From Chloroflexota bacterium (GTDB taxonomy: Bacteria > Chloroflexota > Anaerolineae > UBA7937), in contig DMLA01000185.1 in the NCBI GenBank assembly GCA_003453555.1, forward strand, positions 1 through 6,922: a stretch of DNA of 6,922 nucleotides, read 5' to 3'. Below, piece after piece: positions 1-6,600 of this stretch (position 1 is the first letter of the stretch; the number at the start of each line of letters is the position of its first letter). The position numbers and the translations under genes are program-made. The notes beneath the pieces are model-generated. The model saw only the letters and a list, made by a program, of their open reading frames with translations, searched no databases and was not told the DNA's origin.

Positions 1-63
1 AGCGACTCTTTCATCATCGAGAGGCGCGACCCTCTGGAGGAGATAGACAAAAGCGGTTTCTAA
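1..63 (+). CDS. C-terminal end of an upstream gene (partial, 5' end outside window)
   Basis: An open frame enters from the left edge and ends at TAA (61-63), giving 20 residues that finish EEIDKSGF. The tail is charged and hydrophilic, with no recognisable domain. The stop codon overlaps the perfect Shine-Dalgarno of the next gene (TAAGGAGGT at 61-69), so the two are probably translationally linked in one operon. By position it is probably another phage structural or tail gene, but the fragment is too short to identify. The frame is inferred from the clean stop and its tight junction with the next gene. Confidence 0.6.
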   Translation, partial: SDSFIIERRDPLEEIDKSGF

Positions 64-74
64 GGAGGTGAAGG

Positions 75-392
75 ATGCAGATCTCGGAGGGGATGCTGTT
101 TTTGCAGGTGGCCTTCTTGGCCTTGATAAACACCAAGATAGTGGAGTGGTTCGTAGCGCCCATCTTCGACTGGCGGGGGTGGGATCGGACTTGGCTCCGG
201 TATGTCTCCGGGTTGACGGGGCTGCTCCTGGGGCTAGCGGCCAGGTTGGACCTCCTGGCTGAGGCGGGGATCGTCTTGGACTATCGGCTGGGGGTGCTCT
301 TGACGGCGCTTCTCATCGGCGGCGGGGCGGGGCTCATCTACGACATCTTCACTGACCGGGGGGAGCCGAAGTTACCAGGGTTGGAAGGATAA
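75..392 (+). CDS. Small multi-pass membrane protein, holin-like
   Basis: A 105-residue protein, not recognised as a named family. It has about three hydrophobic segments: residues ~7-26, ~42-60 and ~72-90. The last is glycine-rich (LIGGGAGLIYDIF) and is followed by a short polar tail. Size, multiple short TM helices and location beside phage tail genes are typical of phage holins or small phage membrane proteins, so a role in membrane permeabilisation during lysis is plausible but inferred. No endolysin is visible in the window to support it. The start at 75 is well supported by the Shine-Dalgarno AAGGAGGTG just upstream. It lies 11 nt after the preceding stop, suggesting co-transcription. 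Alternative: a membrane protein of another function carried in the phage module. Confidence 0.75.
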   Translation: MQISEGMLFLQVAFLALINTKIVEWFVAPIFDWRGWDRTWLRYVSGLTGLLLGLAARLDLLAEAGIVLDYRLGVLLTALLIGGGAGLIYDIFTDRGEPKLPGLEG

Positions 393-393
393 G

Positions 394-407
394 CCCTCGA
401 TTGAGGG
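394..407 (+). other. Small inverted repeat between two plus-strand genes
   Basis: CCCTC (394-398) and GAGGG (403-407) can pair around a GATT loop in the 30-nt gap between the holin-like gene and the next gene. The stem is only 5 bp and has no T-run after it, so it is not a convincing terminator. It could modestly affect translation of the downstream gene, whose ribosome-binding site starts 3 nt later. Confidence 0.3.
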
Positions 408-422
408 GCAGGAGCGGAAAGG

Positions 423-626
423 ATGGTGCAGGCTTATGAAGTGGAGAAGAGCGGGGGCGGGGTGTGGATGCTCCTGACGCCCCAGGAGTTTGACATAATA
501 TTTGAGCGCTTCCTGCGGGGGATGGAGGCTAAGGACCTGCGGGACGAAGAGGTGGTGCGGGTGATGAGGGGGCTGAGGTGGGTGGATAAGGTGGTTAGGG
601 GGTCAAGCGATGGAGGAAAGGGATAA
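423..626 (+). CDS. Small hypothetical protein
   Basis: A 67-residue, mostly helical and charged protein with no recognised family. The middle (residues ~19-57, TPQEFDIIFERFLRG... onward) reads as two amphipathic helices rich in E, D, R and V, followed by a flexible Gly/Ser/Lys tail. It has no signal peptide or TM segment, so it is probably cytoplasmic or a small virion or regulatory component. The start at 423 is supported by AGGAG at 410-414 with 8-nt spacing. It is the last plus-strand gene before the antisense cassette and converges with the membrane-protein gene, only 19 nt between stops. Function unknown. Confidence 0.65.
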   Translation: MVQAYEVEKSGGGVWMLLTPQEFDIIFERFLRGMEAKDLRDEEVVRVMRGLRWVDKVVRGSSDGGKG

Positions 627-645
627 ACGGTGCAGGAGAGGCAAA

Positions 646-1407
646 TCACCTCAAACGACCGGTAAGCCATCGCTCTAAGATGGGTGCCGCTATGATAGAG
701 CATGCCAAGAAGACAAAGCCAAGTAGCCAGGTGATCAGTCCCCTAGTGGCTGATGTTTCTATGTCTGGGAATAACCCTAGCACCGCGCCTAGGGGAAACG
801 AAATAAGACCCACGATCACCAACGGAACCACTATTCTTTTTACCTTGCTCGTCACCTTTGTCTTCTTGGCGGTTGAGAGAAACAGGACCGACCAGCCCCT
901 GCCTCCTCCTTCGACAGTAAGATTGTCCGGTTTTCTGTCGCATAGGACTTTGATAGTTGTTTCCTGTCTGTGTTCACGGAAGGGATTTAGATAGGGGTAG
1001 GCAACGACAAGCGTGTTATCTTTAACCATGGAAGCAGTACCTTCTAGTTCAGAGCTAGGTGGAACATCTTCTAGCTGCACGCCAAGTAGCTTTGTGTGAC
1101 TGTCTACCTGTATGTAGAGATCAGGCTCTGGGATCACAATCCGACCGGCGTTCCTGACCCTTAGTTCAGTCATCCAGAGCATCTCAATGGGCTGATCACC
1201 GTAGAGTAACTTCACGCGTTCTGGCTCGGGCACAGCCTTTGGAGGAGAGAGGAGCGTTGTTTCGAGAATCTCTTCGACAACAACTCTTGATGGCCTCTCG
1301 CGTCCGCGAAGCCATTGAATGATGAGGCCAATCAGCATGATAACTGCCGCAATCCAGCCGGGTGCTGCCGAACTACCAAGCCAATTGAGGATTGTTTGAA
1401 CGCTCAT
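646..1407 (-). CDS. Three-TM membrane protein with a central beta-rich soluble domain, unknown function
   Basis: A 253-residue membrane protein. TM1 spans ~15-33 and is followed by a basic segment (WLRGRERPSR). A soluble middle domain (~40-185) carries the pattern LRVRNAGRIVIPEPD and later a YLNP motif. Two C-terminal helices lie at ~192-212 and ~223-243. The 'N-x-G ... I-x-x-x-D ... LNP' arrangement resembles beta-sandwich domains in uncharacterised bacterial membrane proteins; this is a recollection of a pattern, not a named family. The start is supported by TGAGGA 4 nt upstream. The gene lies 21 nt after the TPR gene on the same strand, so the two likely form an operon without a separate promoter. 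Base composition is odd: 27 of 60 bases are G/C at 1021-1080, against 43 of 60 in the TPR gene at 1501-1560. That suggests a different origin. A role in envelope sensing or phage exclusion is only a guess. Confidence 0.75.
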   Translation of the reverse strand: MSVQTILNWLGSSAAPGWIAAVIMLIGLIIQWLRGRERPSRVVVEEILETTLLSPPKAVPEPERVKLLYGDQPIEMLWMTELRVRNAGRIVIPEPDLYIQVDSHTKLLGVQLEDVPPSSELEGTASMVKDNTLVVAYPYLNPFREHRQETTIKVLCDRKPDNLTVEGGGRGWSVLFLSTAKKTKVTSKVKRIVVPLVIVGLISFPLGAVLGLFPDIETSATRGLITWLLGFVFLACSIIAAPILERWLTGRLR

Positions 1408-1428
1408 GTTTCCTCACTTTCTGTGCAA

Positions 1429-2739
1429 CTACCCGCCCACGAGGGCTATGAACGCCGGGTTGTCTCGGATGTTGTCGAAGGCTTCGTCGGTGAGGGCGGT
1501 GTAGCCGTAGTCGGGGGCCAGTTCTATGGCCTGGGCCAGGGCGTCGATGGCCGCTGGGGCATCGCCCAAAACGGCGTAGGTGGTGGCCAGGCCGTATCGG
1601 GCCTTGGGGTCTTCGGGGGCCAGGTCAGCGGCTCGCTGGTAGTCCTGGAGGGCCTTCTCGTAGAGAGTGAGGTTGGCGTAGGCCAGGCCGCGGTTGTAGT
1701 GGGCCCGGGGGTCGTCGGGGTTCAACTGGAGGGCCTTGTCGAACTCCTCGATGGCCGCCGTGAAATTGCCCAGGTTGCCGTAGGCCACCCCTAGGTTGTA
1801 GTAGGTGGCAGGATCGGTGGGATTGAGTTCGATGGCTTTAGCGTAGTCTTCGACCTCCTCCTGGTACCGCTCCAGGAACCCCAGAGCCACCCCCCGGTTG
1901 AGGTAGGCCCGGGCGTCCCAGGGGTCGAGTTCTATCAGTTTGGTGAAATCTTTGATCGCCGCCTCGTAGAGGCCCAGGGTGGTATAAGCCAGACCCCGGT
2001 TGTAGTAGGCGGTGGTGTAGGTGGGGTCGAGTTCGATGGCTTTAGTGTAGTCTTTGATCTCCTTCTCCGTCTCGCCCAGGCCACCGTAAGCGGTGCCTCG
2101 GTTGGCGTAGGCCTTGGGGTCGGAGGGGTCTAACTGGATGGCCATGTCGAAGTCCTGGATGGCGGCCTCGTTCCGCCCCAGGTTAGAGTAGGCGAGCCCC
2201 CGGTTGTAATAGGCCTTAGAGGCTTGGGGGTCCTTGAGGACGACTTCCGTGTACTTCCCGATCGCCTTTTCAAACTGGCCCAGGAGGAAGTAGGAGTTGC
2301 CCATCTCGATAAGATCAGGGGTGGTTGGAGGGAGCGCCTGGGGGACGGCGATCTCTAGTCCATTGATGCGGGAGATGATGCTAGCCAGCGTCTCCCTAGT
2401 CTCTGGCTCAACCTTCGCTGTTTCTAGGTCCAGGGCTTGGTCGGTAGGGAGATCGGCGGTCAGCCCGGCCTCCTGTAGCACCCGTCGAAGATGCTGCCTC
2501 TCCTCCTCCAGAGCGGCGAGGGCTTCCTGAGCCGTCTTTTCCTTCTCTTCTATGCGGGATTGGAGAGCGGTAACCTCCCGTCTGTAGAGTCGCCAGAGGA
2601 TGAAGAGGAGGACGAGGGTGACAGTGACAAAGGCGGTCAGGATGATGAGGAGCCATACCGCGCCCAGATCGCTCGGCATCTGTAAGGCAAAAGAGGCGGA
2701 AAAGGGTCCGACTAGTAGTCCAAGTGAGATGTTGGCCAT
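1429..2739 (-). CDS. Membrane-anchored coiled-coil TPR protein
   Basis: A 436-residue protein. It has one strong TM helix at ~26-49, ending in basic residues (WRLYRRE), and a likely coiled coil at ~52-92 rich in E, K, Q and L. A low-complexity linker with Pro/Thr (PQALPPTTPD) follows at ~133-142. Eight tetratricopeptide repeats of exactly 34 residues then run from 141 to 412, with the signatures AYYNRGLAYSNLG, A-I-x-D-F and AIELDP. The end (EAFDNIRDNPAFIALVGG) is a typical cap of TPR arrays. TPR superhelices bind partner proteins or peptides, so this is likely a membrane scaffold; its partner may be the membrane protein encoded 21 nt downstream. No enzymatic domain is visible. The start at 2739 has no Shine-Dalgarno but sits about 9 nt after a -10 box, which fits leaderless translation. 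An alternative start at residue 21 (MPSDLGAVW) also lacks a Shine-Dalgarno. Residues 5-20 are mildly hydrophobic. Confidence 0.9.
   Translation of the reverse strand: MANISLGLLVGPFSASFALQMPSDLGAVWLLIILTAFVTVTLVLLFILWRLYRREVTALQSRIEEKEKTAQEALAALEEERQHLRRVLQEAGLTADLPTDQALDLETAKVEPETRETLASIISRINGLEIAVPQALPPTTPDLIEMGNSYFLLGQFEKAIGKYTEVVLKDPQASKAYYNRGLAYSNLGRNEAAIQDFDMAIQLDPSDPKAYANRGTAYGGLGETEKEIKDYTKAIELDPTYTTAYYNRGLAYTTLGLYEAAIKDFTKLIELDPWDARAYLNRGVALGFLERYQEEVEDYAKAIELNPTDPATYYNLGVAYGNLGNFTAAIEEFDKALQLNPDDPRAHYNRGLAYANLTLYEKALQDYQRAADLAPEDPKARYGLATTYAVLGDAPAAIDALAQAIELAPDYGYTALTDEAFDNIRDNPAFIALVGG
1504..2319 (-). repeat. Eight in-frame TPR-coding units (102 bp each)
   Basis: These are the DNA units coding for TPRs 1-8 of the membrane-anchored TPR protein (residues 141-412). 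The period is exactly 102 bp with no insertions between units. Similar blocks recur, for example the codons for YYNRGLAY and for KAIELDP. The identity is protein-driven and imperfect at DNA level, but high enough for unit gain or loss by slippage. Confidence 0.85.
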
Positions 2740-2748
2740 GACAAAAGT

Positions 2749-2777
2749 ATTCTACGGCACAAGGGATAAGAAGTCAA
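2749..2777 (-). promoter_or_regulatory. Sigma70-type promoter for the TPR/membrane-protein operon
   Basis: Read on the minus strand: TTGACT (2777-2772), a 17-nt spacer, then TAGAAT (2754-2749). Each hexamer matches 5 of 6 consensus bases and the spacing is ideal. The expected transcription start (about 2742) is only a few nt before the ATG at 2739, so the mRNA would be leaderless or nearly so, consistent with the missing Shine-Dalgarno. The -35 box overlaps the ribosome-binding region of the divergent tail gene (AAGGGGG at 2776-2782), so the two directions may interfere. Confidence 0.65.
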
Positions 2778-2787
2778 GGGGGAATAG

Positions 2788-4827
2788 ATGAGATACCTAT
2801 CCTCAGCCCTACTAGAGGCCCAGAAGCAGAGCCAGGTTCAGCCGGCGGTGCGGTTGATCGTCCGGGACTGCCAAGGGCTAGATGTACACCTCGACTGGTC
2901 TTCTCTATATTCCGGTTCGGAGCCCGAGGGGCCCAATTGCGCCATACAGGCGGCCGATGGATCGCTGGTGCGGGCCCGGGTGGACCCCTCAAACGGTAAC
3001 CTATACCGCCAGAGGGTGACCGACCCCATCCAAACCAGTCAATGGACCTCTTGGACCTATGTGAAGAGCGTTTCCGACAGCGCCCAGGTCGCTCTAGCGG
3101 CCGACCGAGCCGATGCTTCGGTCTTTCTTTTCTTCGTGGACCCCGACAATTGGACTATCAAAGTGATGGAATCCTCGGATTATGGGGCCTCCTTCTCCGG
3201 AGAGGTGCAGGTGGCCCAGGAGGGAAGTGGTGCTCAGGTGAAGGCTCTGGCCGGCGAGGTGCAGACAGATGGGGAGCCGCTCCTCTTCTATGGGGTAGAT
3301 CCGGCAGGAGAGGGGGTCGATTCGGTAGTCAAGGTGGTGAAAAGGAGCGAGGGTAGTTGGGGCAGCCCCTCTACTTGGGACAAGGGGGGCAAATATCTCA
3401 TACAGGCGCTGGCTGTGGTCCGGGAGCGGGACTATGAGATACTGATCACCAGGCGAGATGATGCGGAGGGCTACCCTTGGAGGCTCTGGTCTGTCGTCTA
3501 TGGAGACGGAGTGGATGTGGCCGCTGGTATCTGGAGCGCTATAAACGTTCTAGAGAAAACCGATATCGATCTCCCTTTCCAGTATAGTTATCCCACCATC
3601 AGGTACCTGGACGTATATCGAGTAGCCTTCGTAGGTTCTTACACCGGTTCGGGAGGGTATGAGCGGCTGCATCTCATGAGGACGGCGCAAGGTTCCGATT
3701 TCATCTCCTCTTATTGGACGGAGCCAGCACCCTTCGACCTTTCCACTTCCTATGGAGCCGCCCTGGCTTATGACTCCCCCAGCCAATATATCTATCTCAT
3801 AGGGGCCAACTTCGCCCAGCGAGCCTCGGTCTCCGGGGCGGCTTCTGTCGATCTCTCCTCGCGAGTGGTGAGGTATAGAGCCGCGGACCGGTGGGGCGAG
3901 GATGGAGCGGTGATAGAGTTGGACAATTCAGATGGTGCCCTAACGAACATAGGTCAGGGCTCTTACGCGGCGGTGCGTCGAGGGGCTTTGGTGGAACTCT
4001 CGCCAGGGTATGTCACCAGTGAGGGTCCCAAGTACCGCCAGCGGCCCTGCCTCTGGATAGGGGATCTAGAGTTCGTGGTAGGAGAGGGGACGTCGAGGTT
4101 AATCCTCTATTGCGTAGGTGGATGGGGGTTGCTTAGGTCTTGGCGGGCCAGCCGCCAGTATCATTGGACGGCTGGAAGCAAGAACGTCTTCCAGATCGCC
4201 TCCCGCATTCTGGGCTTCGTGGGGTTGGATCTCTCCACGGCGGGAGAGGCCTCATCGGAGTTGTCTAACTTCTACCCCTCCTTCACCATTCATCCGGGGG
4301 AGGATGGTAGAGGTGCCCTTTTGCGCCTCCTGGCCAAGGTGCCGGACTATCTCTATTGGGACTTAGGAGTCGCCTATGCTAAAGAGTTTTCCGCCACGGA
4401 GGGTTCAGATTACAGTTATGGGGGGCCGGGAGAGCATATCATCTTGGAGGGTAGATACGGCTCTCGTGCTTTCGATTTCAACCACTTGGAAGTCTTTGGA
4501 GCCTCGGATGGTTTCGGCGAGGCGGTGGACTTTTCCCAGATAGGGTTGGTAGGCCATCGCTTGCGCAAGGTCTTCGACTACGCCTACGACACCAACAACG
4601 AGTGTGCTAGCCGAGCGGCGGCGGACCTCCGCTACCAGCAGGTCAGGGGGAAATGGGGCCAGATAGTCATCTATCCCAACGTAGGGCAGGAACTCTTCGA
4701 TGTGATCACCATCACCGATAGCCGGGTGGGGCTCTCGAGCGCTTTGCGGCGGGTTATGGGGATCCGGGAGGAGTATGACGCCGAAAAGGGTGTATATCGC
4801 CAGATCTTGGAGTTAGGAGATCGATAG
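2788..4827 (+). CDS. Phage tail baseplate-hub-like protein with inserted beta-propeller domain
   Basis: A 679-residue protein that appears to be a tail-tip/baseplate hub, the component at the base of the tail tube that contacts the spike. Residues 1-35 (LLEAQKQSQVQPAVRLIVRD) resemble the N-terminal strand region of phage tail proteins. Residues ~55-350 consist of repeated beta-strand blades and include a sialidase-type Asp box, SSDYGASF (129-136). This suggests a beta-propeller that may bind glycan or receptor. From ~355 the hub fold resumes (SSRVVRYRA, then VIELDNSDGAL at ~375-385, a pattern typical of tail hubs). The C-terminal part (~480-679) has a long AAADLRYQQVRG helix and a GQELFDVITITD segment characteristic of gp27/gp44-like hub domains. 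The start is supported by AAGGGGG with 5-nt spacing. The spike-like gene follows after 9 nt. Assignment is by pattern and context; catalytic sialidase residues were not identified. Confidence 0.75.
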   Translation: MRYLSSALLEAQKQSQVQPAVRLIVRDCQGLDVHLDWSSLYSGSEPEGPNCAIQAADGSLVRARVDPSNGNLYRQRVTDPIQTSQWTSWTYVKSVSDSAQVALAADRADASVFLFFVDPDNWTIKVMESSDYGASFSGEVQVAQEGSGAQVKALAGEVQTDGEPLLFYGVDPAGEGVDSVVKVVKRSEGSWGSPSTWDKGGKYLIQALAVVRERDYEILITRRDDAEGYPWRLWSVVYGDGVDVAAGIWSAINVLEKTDIDLPFQYSYPTIRYLDVYRVAFVGSYTGSGGYERLHLMRTAQGSDFISSYWTEPAPFDLSTSYGAALAYDSPSQYIYLIGANFAQRASVSGAASVDLSSRVVRYRAADRWGEDGAVIELDNSDGALTNIGQGSYAAVRRGALVELSPGYVTSEGPKYRQRPCLWIGDLEFVVGEGTSRLILYCVGGWGLLRSWRASRQYHWTAGSKNVFQIASRILGFVGLDLSTAGEASSELSNFYPSFTIHPGEDGRGALLRLLAKVPDYLYWDLGVAYAKEFSATEGSDYSYGGPGEHIILEGRYGSRAFDFNHLEVFGASDGFGEAVDFSQIGLVGHRLRKVFDYAYDTNNECASRAAADLRYQQVRGKWGQIVIYPNVGQELFDVITITDSRVGLSSALRRVMGIREEYDAEKGVYRQILELGDR

Positions 4828-4836
4828 GAGGAAGAG

Positions 4837-5454
4837 ATGGATATCCGACGGGGTATAATCCGTGCTTTCGACAGCGGCACCTACTTAGCCGATGTCCAGA
4901 TTGTGGGCTCCATGGCTACCATGCTCACCGGGGTGCCGGTAGCGAAGCAGATCGGAGCGGACCTTCTGACGTCCGGGACCAAGTGTGGGGTTCTCTTTTT
5001 CGATGAGACGAACCCCTCCGATGCTTGTGTGGTCTTCGTCTATGATGGGGCTCCTACCTACGCCCTGAGGAGTGAGCGGCTTGTCATCACTAGCGTCTTA
5101 ACGTTGACTACAAGTTGGCAGGATGTGCCTGGTTGCACGAAAACCTTCACCCCGCCAGTCGCTTGCCGGGCGGTCGTCATTATTGTCCCTCACCTTCTAT
5201 CGGAGACTGGAGCAGATGTTGGGATAATGCAGGCGAGGCTGAATGTGGATGGCGTGGGCGAGGATAAGTACGCAGAGGCTAGATTCGTAGACGCGTGGGA
5301 TAGGTACACCGTAGCACAAACCTATGTTAAACAACTCTCGGCGACCCAGCATACGCTGAAAATGCAAGCGAGGAAAACTGATGCTGGGGGCACGGCCAGG
5401 TGCTACATTCAAACCACCATGACTATCTTCTTGCTTCCAGATGTAGGATTGTAG
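4837..5454 (+). CDS. Tail spike/baseplate assembly protein V-like, OB-fold plus C-terminal beta-sandwich
   Basis: A 205-residue protein with two parts. Residues ~1-72 (RRGIIRAFDSGTYLADVQIVG ... GADLLTSGTKCGVLFFDETNPSDACVVFVYDG) show the layout of the OB-fold at the base of phage spikes (gpV, gp5 and related): a short strand, a V-x-V strand, a GxxV...F turn, then a closing VVFVYDG. Residues ~80-205 look like an all-beta jelly-roll (TTSWQDVPGCTKTF, RLNVDGVGEDKY, SATQHTLKMQARK, TMTIFLLP), similar to C-terminal domains of phage fibre or tail-tip proteins that may bind surfaces. The start is set by AGGAGG (4826-4831), which overlaps the hub gene's stop, so the pair is translationally coupled. A hub directly followed by a spike-like OB protein is the expected tail-tip order and supports both calls. 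No spike-tip metal-binding motif was seen. Confidence 0.65.
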   Translation: MDIRRGIIRAFDSGTYLADVQIVGSMATMLTGVPVAKQIGADLLTSGTKCGVLFFDETNPSDACVVFVYDGAPTYALRSERLVITSVLTLTTSWQDVPGCTKTFTPPVACRAVVIIVPHLLSETGADVGIMQARLNVDGVGEDKYAEARFVDAWDRYTVAQTYVKQLSATQHTLKMQARKTDAGGTARCYIQTTMTIFLLPDVGL

Positions 5455-5466
5455 CAGCGTAGGTCG

Positions 5467-5484
5467 TTACAGGATCCCGAGGGA
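5467..5484 (+). repeat. Short copy of the downstream repeat core
   Basis: The 18-mer TTACAGGATCCCGAGGGA occurs here just after the tail gene and again inside repeat A at 5602-5619. Repeat B keeps its first 12 bases (6854-6865). The segment ATCCCGAGGGAT at 5474-5485 is a near-palindrome with a GA centre. It appears to be a partial member of the same repeat family. Confidence 0.7.
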
Positions 5485-5515
5485 TGGGACTGTGGCACTG
5501 ATGCTGCTGACACTT

Positions 5516-5529
5516 TCCTACAGGATGGT
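5516..5529 (+). repeat. Left arm of a 14-bp inverted repeat flanking the GNAT gene
   Basis: TCCTACAGGATGGT here is the exact reverse complement of ACCATCCTGTAGGA at 6596-6609. The two copies lie either side of the acetyltransferase gene. Confidence 0.75.
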
Positions 5530-5537
5530 GACCCCGG

Positions 5538-5637
5538 CCTGGCGCGCCCTGCCCCCTGGCCCAAGTCGTACCAGGACGGGCCGAACTCGACAGGGCCTTC
5601 CTTACAGGATCCCGAGGGAAGGGATAACAGGCCAGGG
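5538..5637 (+). repeat. Direct repeat A (about 100 bp), downstream of the GNAT gene
   Basis: This 100-bp stretch aligns to 6790-6888 with six substitutions and one single-base gap, about 93% identity. CCCCTGGCC (5553-5561) and GGCCAGGGG (5630-5638) are exact reverse complements, so the unit can close into a long stem-loop. A smaller stem CCTTCC (5596-5601)/GGAAGG (5617-5622) can form inside. On the minus strand it begins only 7 nt after the GNAT stop codon, so it could also act as a transcript-end structure. Confidence 0.9.
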
Positions 5638-5644
5638 GCCAGGC

Positions 5645-6556
5645 TTATAAGAGCGATGGCCGGGAGATGATGTAATTCTCCCAGCGACCGAAGGGGAGGG
5701 AGGAGATGAGGAGGTGCATCTCCTGGATGGTGAACCCCCGCTTGTAGAGGAGGGAGACGGCCTCTGTATTTATGCCCGGAACACGAACGATAAAGGTATC
5801 CACGCCTTGATCGGTGAGACGGTCGATGGCGAACCCTAGAATGGGGCGCATATATTCACCTTTCAGCGTAGCCAGGGGACCTATATGGCCCTCATCGGAG
5901 AGATAGGCATAAGCGATGGCTCTCTTCCTTTCCCTAAAGAGGTAACAGCGCATCTCTGGTGCTCCCAACCAGTACCGATGATCTATGGGGCGCCTGGCTC
6001 CGCGGATCTTCTCATCGATCTCCCCCAGGGTAGCCACCGTCTCTTCCGATAGCCCGGCCACTTGGAACCCAGGTGGTTCTGCCTCTCCCTGATCCAGCCT
6101 CATAGAGATGATACTTCCTCTCATGCGAAGGAGGGGGAGGCGAGGGAACATCCCATGTCGAGCGTATAGGGAGATGGAGGGCCAGTTAGAGGCATCGGCA
6201 TAGGTGGCGATTATCTTTACCCCCTCCCGCTGGGCTCCTTGGAGGGTCTTGGCCAAGAGTTCCCCGCCGATCCCCTGGCCTTGGAACTCTGGGAGCACCA
6301 TGAGGTGGGATAGGAACCATAAGCCATCCCTCACAATGCTACAGGCGAAGCCGGCCAACTTTCCTCTCACCTCCGCTACCCAAAAGCCCTCGTCGCTGGT
6401 GGCCAAAAAATGGTGCCAAAGAGGCAGATAATTCTCGAAATCCACCTCTACCAAAGGTCGGCCCATCTGCAGGGCGAATTGACCCAGCGCTTCCACCATA
6501 ATGTGATGGGCGCCCTCTAGGTCTCTCTCCTCTGCCAGACGATAGTTCACCTTCAT
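5645..6556 (-). CDS. Tandem-domain GNAT family N-acetyltransferase
   Basis: A 303-residue protein with two GNAT-like halves, predicted to transfer acetyl from acetyl-CoA to an amine; the substrate is unknown. Residues ~1-150 hold a canonical domain: AEVRGKLAGF strand, FLSHLMVLPEFQGQGIGGELL (80-101) with the Q/R-x-x-G-x-G/A acetyl-CoA loop at QGQGIG (92-97), and SLYARHGMF (129-137), the usual C-terminal motif B. Residues ~160-303 form a degenerate second domain (YLFRERKRAIAYAYLSDEGHIGPLAT, GFAIDRLTDQGVDTFIVRV, YKRGFTIQEMHLL) without a Q-x-x-G-x-G loop, as in GNATs where the second half is structural or substrate-binding. The start at 6556 is supported by GGAGGG with 9-nt spacing. A strong promoter lies upstream. 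It is transcribed toward the tail genes and is likely a host or cargo gene rather than a virion component. Cytoplasmic; no signal peptide. Confidence 0.85.
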   Translation of the reverse strand: MKVNYRLAEERDLEGAHHIMVEALGQFALQMGRPLVEVDFENYLPLWHHFLATSDEGFWVAEVRGKLAGFACSIVRDGLWFLSHLMVLPEFQGQGIGGELLAKTLQGAQREGVKIIATYADASNWPSISLYARHGMFPRLPLLRMRGSIISMRLDQGEAEPPGFQVAGLSEETVATLGEIDEKIRGARRPIDHRYWLGAPEMRCYLFRERKRAIAYAYLSDEGHIGPLATLKGEYMRPILGFAIDRLTDQGVDTFIVRVPGINTEAVSLLYKRGFTIQEMHLLISSLPFGRWENYIISRPSLL

Positions 6557-6576
6557 CCTCGTAAGCCCTCCTATCT

Positions 6577-6600
6577 ATGGTCAGCCAACGATCTGACCAT
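6577..6600 (-). promoter_or_regulatory. Perfect 8-bp inverted repeat in the GNAT leader
   Basis: ATGGTCAG (6577-6584) and CTGACCAT (6593-6600) are exact inverted copies around an 8-nt centre. The element lies in the predicted 5' leader, between promoter and ribosome-binding site, 20 nt upstream of the start codon. It could be an operator for a dimeric regulator or an mRNA hairpin. It overlaps the right arm of the flanking 14-bp inverted repeat. Confidence 0.55.

Noticed and set aside
394..407. Intrinsic terminator after the holin-like gene
   Set aside because: The stem is only 5 bp and no T-run follows.
680..994. Plus-strand open frame opposite the membrane-protein gene
   Set aside because: The minus-strand frame has coherent TM helices, a ribosome-binding site and operon spacing; this one has none.
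1315..1794. Plus-strand open frame of 159 codons
   Set aside because: It is antisense to the membrane and TPR genes, Gly/Val-rich as expected from reversed TPR codons, and lacks a clear ribosome-binding site.
3042..3356. Plus-strand open frame of 104 codons in another frame of the tail hub gene
   Set aside because: It is Arg/Gly-rich with low complexity and fully inside a well-supported gene.
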